Shown: positions 28,563 through 40,980, counted from the stretch's first letter. The stretch is 64,000 nucleotides of DNA from Mesorhizobium sp. GbtcB19 (GCF_019091085.1 NZ_JAGXJY010000005.1:295149-359148); one strand, 5' to 3'. Notes: generated from the sequence alone by a model not told the origin. Program-made: numbers and translations.

Positions 28563-28790
28563 CCAATCTCCCCCTTGTGGCGGAGATGTCCGGCAGGACA
28601 GAGGGGCGCGTAGGAACGCGGCGCTTGCAGGACGAAGGTTCCTCGCCCCACGAAGTGGGGAGAGGTGGCTCGGCAAAGCCGAGACGGAGAGGGGAGCGCC
28701 CTACGAAGGCCCCCTCTCCGTCCGCTTCGCGGCCACCTCGCCCCCGCCTTTGGCGGGGGCGAGGAACCCAAGCCATGATACGCTGGCGGG
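28563..28790. repeat. Mosaic of dispersed palindromic repeats
   Basis: The left part (28563-28608, CCAATCTCCCCC...GGACAGAGGGG) matches the arms found between thiB and thiP. The right part is a second, larger palindrome with GTTCCTCGCCCC near 28640 and its inverted counterpart GGGGCGAGGAAC near 28775, and internal hairpins GGCTCGGCAAAGCCGAG and CCCCCGCCTTTGGCGGGGG. Confidence 0.7.
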
Positions 28791-28844
28791 ACTCGCCGAC
28801 CGCTTGGCAAGGCCGACGGCCGGCCTGGATCCTCCCAAAACAAA

Positions 28845-28870
28845 AACGCCGCGGTTTGATCCGCGGCGTT
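28845..28870 (-). terminator. ftsH terminator
   Basis: AACGCCGCGG / CCGCGGCGTT, 10 bp perfect stem, six-base loop, followed on the minus strand by a T tract (TTTTG). Confidence 0.9.
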
Positions 28871-28892
28871 TGTTTGTAGCGATTGCCGAACC

Positions 28893-30827
<1,935 letters not shown>

Positions 30828-30931
30828 CTATTGTCCCGTTGGCGTCCGCGCACGGACCCGCGATGGTGGATTAGCTTGGGCCTAACATAGGGAGAGCGCC
30901 TCCCCTTGCCAAGCAGAACAGCACGTATCGG

Positions 30932-32314
30932 TTAAGCTTTCGCCCACCCTCGCCCAGCATCATGGCCATGGAATGGCGGCGCCATGGGCAGCGGCGCACC
31001 GACAAGCCTCGCGACGGCGGCGGCGGGCTCGAGGTCGAAACATGGCAGGAAGCGCGCGAAGGGGGCCACGGCCGGAGCAATGGAGACCGGTTGCGATCCA
31101 GTGTTGCCGCCAGCGAAATCAACGCGTTCGGCGCCGGACCACAGCGAGGGTTCCGCGGCAAGCGCGGCGCGCGAAAGGCTCGCGGGAACTTTCTCGCTCA
31201 AAGGCGCTTGCCTGGCGGCGGCGGACCCCAGCGGCGCGATCACCAAACCGCCCGGCCAGTCTTTCAAAGTGATGCGCCCTTTCAAAGCGATGCGCCGCCG
31301 GTTGTCCCAAAGCCCGTTATCGACCGGCGGGGCGGGCGCGGGCAGGTTGCGGTTCTCGCGGCGAAGGAAAATACCGGTCCGGCGCGCGTCGACCACGGTC
31401 CGCGACAATGTGGCGCGAAGCGAGGCCTCCCGCAGGCGGGAAAGCAGCGCGGCGCAGCGCGCCTCATCGGGCAGGAACGCCATGCCGCCGACTGTCGCCA
31501 GCAGGATGCGCAGCGCATAGATGGCAGCCTTCCCGTCCTCATGCGCGGCAAAGTCGCGGGCAAGGCGGATGAGGCCCGGAACCGGCCTGCCGGCAAAAGC
31601 ATCGATCAGCACGGCGGCTCGATGGCCGAGGTCCTCGCGTTCGAGAGCCGCCCGCGCCGCCCTTGCCAGCGCATCCGCGACGCGCCGCTCGCTGTCGTTT
31701 TGCGCCAGCGCCGCCCGCACGCGCGGCCGTTCGAAGCGCGTATCGATATTGGTCGGATCCTCAATCCAGCTGATGTCGCGGTCTCGCAGCATGTCGCGCA
31801 GGGCGGCGCGCCTTGTGCCGAGCAGCGGCCGCACGATCCATGTCCGCCAGTCGTAAAGCGTGGCCGGCGCCATGCCGGCGAGACCGCGGCCGTCATCGTC
31901 GCGCGCCTGCCGCATCAGCACCGTCTCCGCCTGGTCGTCGGCGGTGTGGCCGGTCAGGATCAGCTTGATGTCTTCGGCGTCGGCCGCCTCGGCAAGCAGA
32001 TTGTAGCGCGCCGCGCGCGCCGCGGCCGCCAGCCCGGTCAGAGGCTTGTCGCCACCCCAGGTAAGAACGCGATGCGCAATGCCGCGCTCGGCGCAGAAAT
32101 TGGCAACCACCCGCGCCTCGGCGGCAGAATCCGGCCTCAGGCCATGATCGACCGTCACCGCAAGCAGCCTGGCGGCTGGCGCGGTATGGTCGAGGTGATC
32201 TTTGAGAAGGAGGAGAAGGGCGGTCGAGTCGCTGCCGCCGGACACGGCCGCAACAGCGCCGGTCGAAAAGTCTAGGTCACGGAAAAGGGCGGTCTGAAAG
32301 TTCGGGTTTGGCAT
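30932..32314 (-). CDS. tilS: tRNA(Ile)-lysidine synthase TilS
   Basis: A 460-residue PP-loop ATPase with AVSGGSDSTALLLLL near residue 20, TVDHGLRPDSAAEA and LTGHTADDQAETVLMR. It attaches lysine to C34 of the CAU-anticodon isoleucine tRNA. The C-terminal half is poorly conserved, as usual in alphaproteobacteria. It begins six bases after the cpoB stop. Confidence 0.93.
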   Translation of the reverse strand: MPNPNFQTALFRDLDFSTGAVAAVSGGSDSTALLLLLKDHLDHTAPAARLLAVTVDHGLRPDSAAEARVVANFCAERGIAHRVLTWGGDKPLTGLAAAARAARYNLLAEAADAEDIKLILTGHTADDQAETVLMRQARDDDGRGLAGMAPATLYDWRTWIVRPLLGTRRAALRDMLRDRDISWIEDPTNIDTRFERPRVRAALAQNDSERRVADALARAARAALEREDLGHRAAVLIDAFAGRPVPGLIRLARDFAAHEDGKAAIYALRILLATVGGMAFLPDEARCAALLSRLREASLRATLSRTVVDARRTGIFLRRENRNLPAPAPPVDNGLWDNRRRIALKGRITLKDWPGGLVIAPLGSAAARQAPLSEKVPASLSRAALAAEPSLWSGAERVDFAGGNTGSQPVSIAPAVAPFARFLPCFDLEPAAAVARLVGAPLPMAPPFHGHDAGRGWAKA

Positions 32315-32320
32315 CGGGCG

Positions 32321-33484
32321 TCAGCACGCCGCCAGCGCCTTTTCCTGCTTGATGCGTTCCTTCAGCGTGGCGGAGACATCGGGATAGCGCTTGCCGATTT
32401 CATTGAAGGTGGCGCAGGCGACGTCGTTCTGCTTCAGGCCGACCAGCGAAACGCCGAGCTTGAGCAGCATGTCGGGGGCCTTCTTGGCCTTCGGATAGTC
32501 CTTGCTGGCGGCAAGGAAGATCTCGGCCGCGTCACGGTATTTCTGCTGGCCGAGCAACGACTCGCCCAGCCAGTAATGCGCGTCCGGAGCCTTGGCGTCC
32601 TTGGGGAAGCGGGAGATATGGTCGCGAAAACCCTGCTCGGCGGTCGGATAGTCGCCCGACAGGATGAACTGGTATGAGTTGCGGTAGAGCTCGTCGGGAT
32701 CGTTGGTCGACGGCAGCGCCGCGACTTCGGTGCCGCCGGCCTTGTTCTTCTTGGCCGGCGTCTCGGCGGAAGGGGCGCTTGCCATAGGAGCTTGCGCCGG
32801 CGCGCTGGCCTGCGAGCCGGTCTCGGCATTCACGACATTGCCGTTCTTGTCGACGGTGATGGTGCCGAAATTCTTCGGCGGCGCGCCGGTGATCAGCTTG
32901 CCGGGATCGCCGGTCTGCGACTCCACGATAACGTCGCCGACGCTCTTGCCGCCGCCATCCTGTCCGCCGGTGTCGGCCGGCGCCTGCGTCGCCGGGGCCT
33001 GGGCGACGCTGTTGTCGGTTCCGGCGTCGCCGGCGCCGGATTGACCGGTGCCGGCATCGCCGAGATTGGTGTTGCCGTCGTTGGTATTACCGCCTTGGGG
33101 CGCGGCTTCGGATTTCTTCTGCCCGGCCGGCTTGGCGCCGCCTTGCGAACCGCCCTCGAGCTGCTGGAAACGGAATTCGTTGTCTTCCTGCTGCTTGCGG
33201 ATCTGTTCCTGCATCTGCAGGATCTGGAAATTCATCTCCTCGATCTTGCCGTTCAGCTGGCGCAGCTGGTCTTCCAGACCGGTCACGCCGCCGCTGCTAT
33301 CCTGCTGCGCGACCTGCGCCTGTTCAGGCTTCTTCTTGTCGCCGAAGATGCCGAGCGTCGGCAGATGGAAGGTAAACCCGCTGCCGGAAGCCTGCCCGGC
33401 GCTGTCGGCCGACGCGGCAAGGCTTGGGAGGCTTGATACGAGCAGCAGCGCAAGCGTGCCGCTCAGGACCGTTCTAAAATGCAT
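32321..33484 (-). CDS. cpoB: Tol-Pal system protein CpoB (YbgF)
   Basis: A 387-residue periplasmic protein with a signal peptide (MHFRTVLSGTLALLLVSSLPSLAA). A coiled-coil segment follows (LEDQLRQLNGKIEEMNFQILQMQEQIRKQQ), as in the YbgF trimerisation region, then a long Gly/Asn/Ala-rich linker. The C-terminal TPR domain begins DELYRNSYQFILSGDYPTAEQGF and contains HYWLGESLLGQQKY. It coordinates Tol-Pal with peptidoglycan synthesis in E. coli. ATG at 33484 chosen for the signal peptide. Confidence 0.92.
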   Translation of the reverse strand: MHFRTVLSGTLALLLVSSLPSLAASADSAGQASGSGFTFHLPTLGIFGDKKKPEQAQVAQQDSSGGVTGLEDQLRQLNGKIEEMNFQILQMQEQIRKQQEDNEFRFQQLEGGSQGGAKPAGQKKSEAAPQGGNTNDGNTNLGDAGTGQSGAGDAGTDNSVAQAPATQAPADTGGQDGGGKSVGDVIVESQTGDPGKLITGAPPKNFGTITVDKNGNVVNAETGSQASAPAQAPMASAPSAETPAKKNKAGGTEVAALPSTNDPDELYRNSYQFILSGDYPTAEQGFRDHISRFPKDAKAPDAHYWLGESLLGQQKYRDAAEIFLAASKDYPKAKKAPDMLLKLGVSLVGLKQNDVACATFNEIGKRYPDVSATLKERIKQEKALAAC

Positions 33485-33610
33485 TCTGTCTCTCGCGGTG
33501 GGTGTTGGCCTGATGCGCCTTTCCAAATCAGAACAGGGGGAGGAAGCGCCCTCGCGCTCATAGCAGGACGCGAGACTTCGGCCAAATTTTGTTTCGCGAT
33601 GTTGCAAATG

Positions 33611-33640
33611 AAAAAGGCGGCCCTGAGGCCGCCTTTCATT
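33611..33640 (-). terminator. Terminator after pal
   Basis: AAAGGCGGCC-TCAG-GGCCGCCTTT on the minus strand, a 10 bp stem ending in T residues, ~60 bp past the pal stop. It separates pal from cpoB, so cpoB probably also has its own promoter. Confidence 0.85.
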
Positions 33641-33700
33641 TACGGGATGTTGTATTTTTGTCGCCCGCGGTCTGCGGGAACCGACGCCGCGGCGGCCGCC

Positions 33701-34207
33701 TTAGGAACCGGCGCCCGACAGCGTGGTGACGGCGCGGCGGTTCTGCGACCAGCAGGAGATGTCGTCGCAGACGGCGACCGGACGTTCCTTGCCGTACGAG
33801 ATCGTCTTCAGGCGATTGGCGGCGACACCCTTCGAGACCAGGAAGTCGCGGGTGGCGGCGGCGCGGCGGGCGCCCAGCGCCAGATTGTATTCACGCGTGC
33901 CGCGCTCGTCGGCATGGCCTTCGATGACGATCGCATACTGGCGGTACTGGTTCAGCCACTGCGCCTGGCGCCCCAGCGTGGTCTGCGCATCGGCGCGGAT
34001 CGACGAGGAATCGGTGTCGAAGAAGATGCGGTCGCCGATGTTGACGGTGAAGTCCTGCGCGGAACCCGGCGTGGCGGCGCCGGCGCCGTTGAGGCCGAGG
34101 TCTCCCGGATTGTTGATGGGCTTCTTCGAGGCGCAGCCGGCGATGGCAAGCGCTGCCACCAGCGCGATCATGGCCGGGTTTCGGGTAAGTGCTGCGATAC
34201 GGCCCAT
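33701..34207 (-). CDS. pal: Peptidoglycan-associated lipoprotein Pal
   Basis: A 168-residue lipoprotein: lipobox IAGC near residue 24, a short linker, then an OmpA-type domain (IFFDTDSSSIRADAQTTLGRQAQWL; IEGHADERGTREYNLALGARRAAATRDFLVSKGV). It tethers the outer membrane to peptidoglycan and binds TolB. AAGGAGAGG lies just before the ATG at 34207; a start 13 codons upstream lacks such a site. A near-match CtrA box lies ~80 bp upstream. Confidence 0.95.
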   Translation of the reverse strand: MGRIAALTRNPAMIALVAALAIAGCASKKPINNPGDLGLNGAGAATPGSAQDFTVNIGDRIFFDTDSSSIRADAQTTLGRQAQWLNQYRQYAIVIEGHADERGTREYNLALGARRAAATRDFLVSKGVAANRLKTISYGKERPVAVCDDISCWSQNRRAVTTLSGAGS

Positions 34208-34288
34208 GCCGCCTCTCCTTCGCATTCGAGTGATTTCGTTGATCACCCAGTAACCACGTTTGGGTTAACCGGCATTCAAGAAACACGG

Positions 34289-34304
34289 TTAATTTTTGGT
34301 TAGA
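34289..34304 (-). promoter_or_regulatory. Near-match CtrA box upstream of pal
   Basis: Minus strand CTAA-CCAAAAA-TTAACC, one mismatch from TTAA-N7-TTAAC, 82 bp before the pal ATG. Confidence 0.4.
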
Positions 34305-34467
34305 GCCGCCGTCCGCGACTCCTACGCCCCACGCTTTACAGGGACGACTTTGCGCGCGGACCGTAGGCGGAAATGCGGCCAAAACGCGACCAAGGCGTGA
34401 AAAACGGGGATTTTGAGCCTCCCCGCTTTCTTCAATTCTTCAGTTCTTCGATTCCCCAGTTCCCCGC

Positions 34468-35781
34468 TCACTCCAGCAGCGGCGACCAAGCCGGGTCCGA
34501 GGCGTAGTTCGCCGTCGGGATCGGCTGCTCGTTGCGGCCGGTGAGATCGACCGAGACCAGCTTCGGCCCGCCGCCGGAGTCGCGGAAGAACATCAGCACA
34601 CGACCGTTCGGCGCCCAGGTCGGGCCTTCCTGCTGGAAGCCGGAGGACAGGATGCGCTCGCCCGAACCGTCGGTCTTCATGACGCCGATCTGGAACTCGC
34701 CGCCGCTCTGCTTGGTGAAGGCGATCAGATCGCCGCGCGGCGACCAGACCGGCGTCGAATAGACGCCATCGCCGAAGGAGATGCGGTGCGGGTTCGACCC
34801 GTCGCCACCCATGACGTAGATCTGCGAGCGGCCGCTGCCGCCGCCGCGGTCGGAGGTGAAGACGACCTGCGAGCCGTCCGGCGAATAGGACGGCGAGGTG
34901 TCGATCGCGGTCGAATCCGTCAACCGCGTGGTCGAGCGGCTTCTCAGATCCATGGCGAAGATGTTGGAATTGCCGTCGTCGCGCAGCAGGCTCATGATCA
35001 CCTTCTGGCCATCGGGCGAAAAGCGCGGGGCGAACGTCATGCCGGGGAAGTTGCCGACCAGCTCGCGCTGGCCGGTTTCGATCTGCAGGAGATACACCTT
35101 CGGCTGCCCGCTCTCGTAGGACATGTAGGTGATTTCCTGCCGGTTCGGCGAAAAACGCGGCGTCAGCACGATCGCGCGGCCGTCGGACAGGTAGCGCACA
35201 TTGGCGCCGTCCTGGTCCATGATGGCGAGGCGCTTCTTGCGCGCATTCTTGGCGCCAGATTCGTCGACGAAGACGACGCGCGTATCGAAGTAACCCTTCT
35301 CGCCGGTGATCTTCTCATAGATCGCATCGGCAATGATGTGCGCGACACGGCGTTGATTGGCGTCGTTGGCGAAAAACTGCTCACCGGCCAACTGCGTGTT
35401 GCCGAAAATATCCCACAGCCGGTACTGGGCGCGGATGCGGCCATCGGCTTCCTTGCTCACGGCGCCGGTTACCAGCGCCTGGGCGTTGATGACTTTCCAA
35501 TCCTCATAGCGGGGCGCGGCGTCCGGATTCGTGATCTTCTCGACAAAGGCGGCCTTGTCGATCGGCGCGAACAGTCCCGACCGTTTCAGATCGGCTGTGA
35601 CGATCTCGGATATCTGCGCTCCGAGCCCTCCCTGAAAGTCAGGGATCGCGATCGGCATCGGCTCGACATTGCCTCTGTTGACGTTGAGCTCGAGGGTTGC
35701 CCGAGCAGGCAAGGTGACTGCGGCATTTATGCCCATCGCCATCGCGGCGACCATCAGGAGCGGCTTGAGGATGAATTTCAT
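34468..35781 (-). CDS. tolB: Tol-Pal translocation protein TolB
   Basis: A 437-residue periplasmic protein: signal peptide [29 protein letters not shown]-terminal domain starting with the [20 protein letters not shown] stretch, and a beta-propeller whose blades carry [31 protein letters not shown] and [12 protein letters not shown] repeats. It links TolA to Pal. It lies 39 bp after tolA. Confidence 0.96.
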   Translation of the reverse strand: MKFILKPLLMVAAMAMGINAAVTLPARATLELNVNRGNVEPMPIAIPDFQGGLGAQISEIVTADLKRSGLFAPIDKAAFVEKITNPDAAPRYEDWKVINAQALVTGAVSKEADGRIRAQYRLWDIFGNTQLAGEQFFANDANQRRVAHIIADAIYEKITGEKGYFDTRVVFVDESGAKNARKKRLAIMDQDGANVRYLSDGRAIVLTPRFSPNRQEITYMSYESGQPKVYLLQIETGQRELVGNFPGMTFAPRFSPDGQKVIMSLLRDDGNSNIFAMDLRSRSTTRLTDSTAIDTSPSYSPDGSQVVFTSDRGGGSGRSQIYVMGGDGSNPHRISFGDGVYSTPVWSPRGDLIAFTKQSGGEFQIGVMKTDGSGERILSSGFQQEGPTWAPNGRVLMFFRDSGGGPKLVSVDLTGRNEQPIPTANYASDPAWSPLLE

Positions 35782-35820
35782 GTCTTCTCGCTTCTCTTGC
35801 TGATTTCTCGGACGCTCAGG

Positions 35821-36975
35821 CTACAGGCCAAGCATCGCTCTTGGATCGAAGTTGACGCGAACGTCGGACCAGATGTCCTGCTTTCCGGCGGGAACCTGCA
35901 GACCTGCGACATCGCATTTCTGCACGGCGCGAACCGCGCTGGCGTCGAACTGGGGGTTGCCGCTGGACTTCTCGACGGTCGGGCGGCCCTCCAGCTTGCC
36001 GGAGGCGTTCAGGTTGAAACGGACGACCACGGTGAAATCCTCGGAGCCTTCGAGGCCGACTGGCAGGGTCCAGCAACCACCGAGCTGAGCCTCCAACGCC
36101 CCTTGCTCCGACTTCGAAAGCTTCTGACCCTGATCCTTGTCACCGCCGAGCGAGGCCTGCTGGGTCGAGCGCTTGGCGCCGCCGCCGGACGGTTTCTGCT
36201 TGTCGAGCAGGGCCGTTATCTCGTCGGCGTTGAACTGCTTCTCATCCGACTTCGGCTTCGAGGAAGCCTCCTTGACCGGCTTTTCCGCGTCCTTGCGATC
36301 CGGCGCCTTGGCGCTCTCGGCCTGCGCCGGCTGCGGCTTCGGCCGCGCTTCCGGCGCCGGTGCGGAATCCGGCAGCTTGGCTTCCTCGGTCGGCTGCTGC
36401 TGATCGATTGCCTCGGCGACGGCGTCAGGCTTCACCTCTTCCTTCGGGATGGCGGCGGTCGTGTCCTTCGGCGGTGTCGGCGCCGGTTGCTTGGCCGGCG
36501 TCGGCTTGGGCTCCATCTGCTTGACCGGCTCGGGCTTGACTTCTTCCTTCGGCGTCGGCGTCGGCGCGACCTCCGTCGCGGGCGTCGGCTTCGGCTTTTC
36601 CTGCGGCTTCGGCACGTCCTCGACCGCCGGCTTCTCGGTCGGCGTCGGCGCCGGCGGCGGCGCCGCCGTCTTCTCGACCGGCTTCGGCTTGGCGTCGTCC
36701 GTCACCGGCTTCTCGGTGTCGACGGTGTTTTCGCCGACCTTCTGGGCATTTGGCACGACATCCGGCCGCTTTGTCGGAACGGGCGCGGGCTTGTCATGCA
36801 TGACCGCTTTCTTGTCACCCTGCAGCGTCTGCGCGACGGCTTCCATCGGCACGATGTCCACCGACACCGACTCTACATCGCTGGCCGGCATGGCCGGCGG
36901 CGACGACAGCGTGAAGAGCCCGAAGGCCAGCGCCACCGTATGCAAGATCACCGATGAGGTGAGACCCGTCCGCAT
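35821..36975 (-). CDS. tolA: TolA-like energy-transducing protein
   Basis: 384 residues with an N-terminal membrane anchor (LTSSVILHTVALAFGLFTLSS). A long Pro/Lys/Ala/Glu-rich spacer (~residues 55-270) would span the periplasm. A compact C-terminal TolA/TonB-like domain ends the chain (LGGCWTLPVGLEGSEDFTVVVRFNLNASGKLEG). The spacer is proline-rich rather than the Ala-rich helix of E. coli TolA, which is common in alphaproteobacteria. It starts seven bases after tolR. Confidence 0.9.
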   Translation of the reverse strand: MRTGLTSSVILHTVALAFGLFTLSSPPAMPASDVESVSVDIVPMEAVAQTLQGDKKAVMHDKPAPVPTKRPDVVPNAQKVGENTVDTEKPVTDDAKPKPVEKTAAPPPAPTPTEKPAVEDVPKPQEKPKPTPATEVAPTPTPKEEVKPEPVKQMEPKPTPAKQPAPTPPKDTTAAIPKEEVKPDAVAEAIDQQQPTEEAKLPDSAPAPEARPKPQPAQAESAKAPDRKDAEKPVKEASSKPKSDEKQFNADEITALLDKQKPSGGGAKRSTQQASLGGDKDQGQKLSKSEQGALEAQLGGCWTLPVGLEGSEDFTVVVRFNLNASGKLEGRPTVEKSSGNPQFDASAVRAVQKCDVAGLQVPAGKQDIWSDVRVNFDPRAMLGL

Positions 36976-36982
36976 CTGGAGT

Positions 36983-37444
36983 CTACTGATCCTGTTGCTG
37001 TAGCGAGATCAGGCCGATATTCTTGTAACCGGCGTCCTGAATGAGACCCATCACCTTCATTGCGGCGCCGTAGTTGGTAGCTTTGTCGCCGCGGATGAAG
37101 ATGCGCTCGTCATAACCGGTCTTCGAGATCGCCTGCAGCTTGGCCACCAGCTCGTCGAGCGGGATCTCGGTTTCCTGCAGGTGAATCTCTCCATTGGCGC
37201 CGATCGAGATGGTGATCGGCTGCGTGTCCACGTTCAGTGCTTTGGCTTTCGTCTCCGGAAGGTCGATCGGCACGCCGACCGTCAAGAGCGGTGCCGCGAC
37301 CATGAAGATGATCAAAAGCACCAGCATCACGTCGACCATCGGCGTGACGTTGATTTCCGACATCAGGGCATGGTGCCGGCCACGCCGCCTGTGGCCGCGT
37401 CCGCCTCGCCCTGATCCACTTGCCCCTGCGGCAGACATCCCCAT
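36983..37444 (-). CDS. tolR: Tol-Pal motor protein TolR
   Basis: A 153-residue ExbD-family protein with one membrane helix carrying the proton-carrying aspartate (Asp38, in INVTPMVDVMLVLLIIFMV). The periplasmic domain includes RGDKATNYGAAMKVMGLIQDAGY. The Gly/Arg-rich first ~27 residues may be an extension; a start at Met28 (37363) is possible. Partner of TolQ. Confidence 0.95.
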   Translation of the reverse strand: MGMSAAGASGSGRGGRGHRRRGRHHALMSEINVTPMVDVMLVLLIIFMVAAPLLTVGVPIDLPETKAKALNVDTQPITISIGANGEIHLQETEIPLDELVAKLQAISKTGYDERIFIRGDKATNYGAAMKVMGLIQDAGYKNIGLISLQQQDQ

Positions 37445-37453
37445 GATCGTTCC

Positions 37454-38164
<711 letters not shown>

Positions 38165-38362
38165 CACTTTAAGTCCTTAAGATTTTCCGGGCGTCGCTAG
38201 CGGCTGGCCCATGGGCATCCCTTTGGTCCGATTGCGCGAGCTTGAAGCTTGCGGGACAAGCCCCGAATGCACCGTTTCGCGGCCTTTTCGGGGCAAATAT
38301 TGGTGAAAGGAAGGCGCACGAATTGCGCCAATCTTCGCCAATTCCTTCATGAACCGTTATGG

Positions 38363-38378
38363 TTAAGGATGGGTTAGG
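38363..38378 (-). promoter_or_regulatory. Near-match CtrA box upstream of tolQ
   Basis: Minus strand CTAA-CCCATCC-TTAACC, the same one-mismatch form as in front of pal, ~200 bp before the tolQ start. Confidence 0.4.
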
Positions 38379-38462
38379 ACGTAAGGCGCGGCGCATTGCC
38401 GCGCCAGCTGGCGGCCGGAGCTGTCTGGTTAGTCCCTTCGGGATCGGGCCGGCGAGCGTCGT

Positions 38463-38936
38463 TTAGGCCGTGGCCTTCGGCATAAAAGCGGCGATCCACT
38501 CCTTCGGGAAGCGCTTTGGGCGCCCGCTTTCGCCCACGATCGCCGCTTCGACTTTCGCCTCCACCAGGAGCTCTTCGCCACGCTTCAATTGCTGCCCCAT
38601 GAAAATGCGCGCGCCGGAAATGTCGTCGGTGCGGGTGTCGATAGTCAGGATATCGTCCATGCGCGCCGACGAGCGGAAATCGATCTCCATGCGCCGCACC
38701 ACCCAGACGATGCGCTCGCCATGCTTGCCGTCCAGAAGCTCGGTGTGATGGACGCCGGTCAGCCGCAGATAGTCGGAGCGGCCGCGCTCGAGGAACTCGA
38801 GATAGCGCGCATGGTAGACGACGCCGGAGAAATCGGTGTCGGCATAGTAGACCCTGGCCATCAGCCGGTGGCCGAAATCCGTCAGCGCTCCGGAAAGCCC
38901 GGCGCTGAGCGCCGCCGATTCACCATGATCGTCCAT
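38463..38936 (-). CDS. ybgC: Tol-Pal-associated acyl-CoA thioesterase YbgC
   Basis: A 157-residue hotdog-fold thioesterase with the 4-hydroxybenzoyl-CoA-thioesterase signature VYYADTDFSGVVYHARYLEFLERGR (catalytic Asp in YADTD). It is the first gene of the tol-pal cluster. The ATG at 38936 follows AAAGGAAAG; the open frame runs on upstream to 38996 without a better site. It is divergent from the GH5 gene, with only ~50 bp between the two starts. Confidence 0.93.
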   Translation of the reverse strand: MDDHGESAALSAGLSGALTDFGHRLMARVYYADTDFSGVVYHARYLEFLERGRSDYLRLTGVHHTELLDGKHGERIVWVVRRMEIDFRSSARMDDILTIDTRTDDISGARIFMGQQLKRGEELLVEAKVEAAIVGESGRPKRFPKEWIAAFMPKATA

Positions 38937-38989
38937 CGCGCTTTCCTTTTTCGACCCAGAAGGGCAGGTGTCTCTCGCGCGGGAACGGG

Positions 38990-40243
38990 ATGGCACTGTT
39001 GGGCACGATGATCAAGACCTTGCTGGCGGCGCTTTGTGCGTTAGCCGTGCTGGCGTCTCCAACCGGAGCGGCGACGTTCTCGATGAAACGCGGCCTCAAT
39101 CTCGACCAGTGGGTCACCTGGCCGACCGAGGACAAATGGGGCGGGCGTCAGGCGATCCTGCCCTATCCGGAGTGGCGCAAATTCCTCAAGGAGGACGATC
39201 TCAAGGCGCTCAAGGATGCCGGCTTCGACTTCCTGCGCATGCCGATCGATCCGGCGCCCTTCCTCTCGGACCAGACTACGGCGCTGCGCGACGATCTTTA
39301 TGCCAGCGTGCTGGACTCTGCGCGCATGATCAATCGCGCCGGCCTGAAGGTGGTCGTCGACCTGCATCTGATCCCGGCCGGCGGGAACCGCAAGGTCGGC
39401 ATGAGCGAGGTGATGCGCGACCCCGCGATTTTCGATGCCTATACCGTGCTGGTTCGCAAGATGGCGACGACACTGGCCAAGGAGGACCCCGATCAGGTCG
39501 CGCTGGAATTGATGAACGAGCCGATCGTCGATTGCGGCGAGAACGGCACCAGTCTTTGGCCCGAACGCCAGAAGCGGCTTTTCGCGACCGCGCGCGCCTC
39601 CGCCACCAGGTTGACGCTCGTGCTCACCGGCGGCTGCTATTCGAACGCAGCCTCCCTGGCGAAGGTCGATCCGAAAGCGATCGCGGACGACAATATCATC
39701 TGGGCCTTCCACTCCTACGACCCGTTCCTTTTGACGCATCAGGGCGCGACCTGGGCCGGCGATTTCATCCAGTATGTCACCGGCCTGCCCTACCCGCTGA
39801 CGGCCGTTCCGAAGGCGCAGCTGGACATGACGCTGGATACGATCCGCGACCGCATCCGGGCCGAGGCGCCCTGGGCGCGGCAGAGCGGCCTGCTCGCCTA
39901 TCTCGACGAGCAGATGGCGACGATGGACAGCCCCGAGAAGCTGCTTGGCGTGATGGATCAACCGTTCACGACGGTCGACGCCTGGGCGAAGGCCAACGAC
40001 GTCAAGCCGCAGGACATCACGCTTGGCGAATTCGGCATGATCCGCCAGGAATACGGCAACGGCTTCGTCATGCCGGCCGCATACCGCGCGGCCTATGTGC
40101 GCGACATGATTGCCCGCGCCGAGGCGCATGGCTTTTCCTGGTCGGTGTGGAGCTATGGCGGCGCCTTCGGCATCGTCGATGCTTTCGACGGCGAGAAGGC
40201 GGAACCCGATGTAATGGATGTAATTCGCCAACTTCCGCGTTAG
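38990..40243 (+). CDS. Exported glycoside hydrolase family 5 (cellulase-like)
   Basis: 417 residues. The signal peptide MIKTLLAALCALAVLASPTGAA is preceded by six residues if the first ATG is used; 39008 is the alternative start. GH5 features: KRGLNLDQWVTWP, GFDFLRMPIDPAPF, AGLKVVVDLHL, the acid/base Glu in ALELMNEPI, and the nucleophile Glu in ITLGEFGM. It probably cleaves a beta-glucan or related polysaccharide outside the cytoplasm. It interrupts the usual ruvB-ybgC neighbourhood. Confidence 0.87.
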   Translation: MALLGTMIKTLLAALCALAVLASPTGAATFSMKRGLNLDQWVTWPTEDKWGGRQAILPYPEWRKFLKEDDLKALKDAGFDFLRMPIDPAPFLSDQTTALRDDLYASVLDSARMINRAGLKVVVDLHLIPAGGNRKVGMSEVMRDPAIFDAYTVLVRKMATTLAKEDPDQVALELMNEPIVDCGENGTSLWPERQKRLFATARASATRLTLVLTGGCYSNAASLAKVDPKAIADDNIIWAFHSYDPFLLTHQGATWAGDFIQYVTGLPYPLTAVPKAQLDMTLDTIRDRIRAEAPWARQSGLLAYLDEQMATMDSPEKLLGVMDQPFTTVDAWAKANDVKPQDITLGEFGMIRQEYGNGFVMPAAYRAAYVRDMIARAEAHGFSWSVWSYGGAFGIVDAFDGEKAEPDVMDVIRQLPR

Positions 40244-40290
40244 TCACCAGCGATGCTACCAATTGTGCGCCGGCATCGGGGGATGAGTCT

Positions 40291-40980
40291 ATGCGCTCGC
40301 TGCTTTACACGACCGGGTCACCTTTCGCGCGCGGCATTCGCGTCATGCTCGACGAAATCGGCCTCGACTACGAGCGCCGGGAGGAGACGACAACGCCATC
40401 CGCCGCGTCCCGTGCCGAATGGACACCCGCGCTTCAAGTTCCGACGTTACGGGATGGCGAGCTGACGCTGTGGGAAAGCGGAGTCATCGCCGAGTATCTG
40501 CTTGCCACCTATCCGCAGCGCGTCGGGAACGATCCGGCTCTGGCGCCGTCGATGTGGCGGGCAGGATCGGAATGGCAGGACCGGCTGCTCTTTGCTTCGA
40601 TCCAGACGCTCGGCACCGCCGCCACGACTGTCAGCCAGATGCAATGGTCCGGGATCAGGCATCACGGCAATTCGCATCTGACGCGCTGCGCCGAGCGCGT
40701 TGCCCATCTGATCAGATGGCTGGAAGGGCGGATCGACCGCGACGGCGAGGGATTTTTCGGCAAGGTCGTGTCGGTCCAGGACATTTTTCTGACCTGCCAC
40801 CTTCGTTTCATCGCCAACCGGCCCCTGGACCTGGATACCCGGCTCGCCGCGCATCCGAAAATCAGCGCGCTCGTGAACAGGATGGAGGATCGTGACAGCT
40901 TCCGGAACAATCCGGTGCTGTGGTGGGAACCTGGCATCACCGGCTACGAAGCCGACGGCACCCCCATCCGCGCCACCTGA
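40291..40980 (+). CDS. Glutathione S-transferase family protein
   Basis: A 229-residue protein. The N-terminal thioredoxin-like half (LLYTTGSPFARGIRVMLDEIGL; VPTLRDGELTLWESGVIAEYL) carries the conserved cis-Pro and glutathione gamma-Glu-binding ES pair. The C-terminal half is helical. The likely catalytic residue is Ser in SPF. Substrate unknown. Its stop codon directly abuts the convergent metallophosphoesterase stop. Confidence 0.85.
   Translation: MRSLLYTTGSPFARGIRVMLDEIGLDYERREETTTPSAASRAEWTPALQVPTLRDGELTLWESGVIAEYLLATYPQRVGNDPALAPSMWRAGSEWQDRLLFASIQTLGTAATTVSQMQWSGIRHHGNSHLTRCAERVAHLIRWLEGRIDRDGEGFFGKVVSVQDIFLTCHLRFIANRPLDLDTRLAAHPKISALVNRMEDRDSFRNNPVLWWEPGITGYEADGTPIRAT

Larger units (their letters stand above)
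28446..28892. other. 447 bp convergent region, repeat gene / ftsH
   Basis: Contains the terminator at 28474-28505, a mosaic of two dispersed palindromic repeat families (28563-28790) and the ftsH terminator (28845-28870). No gene is seen. Confidence 0.6.
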
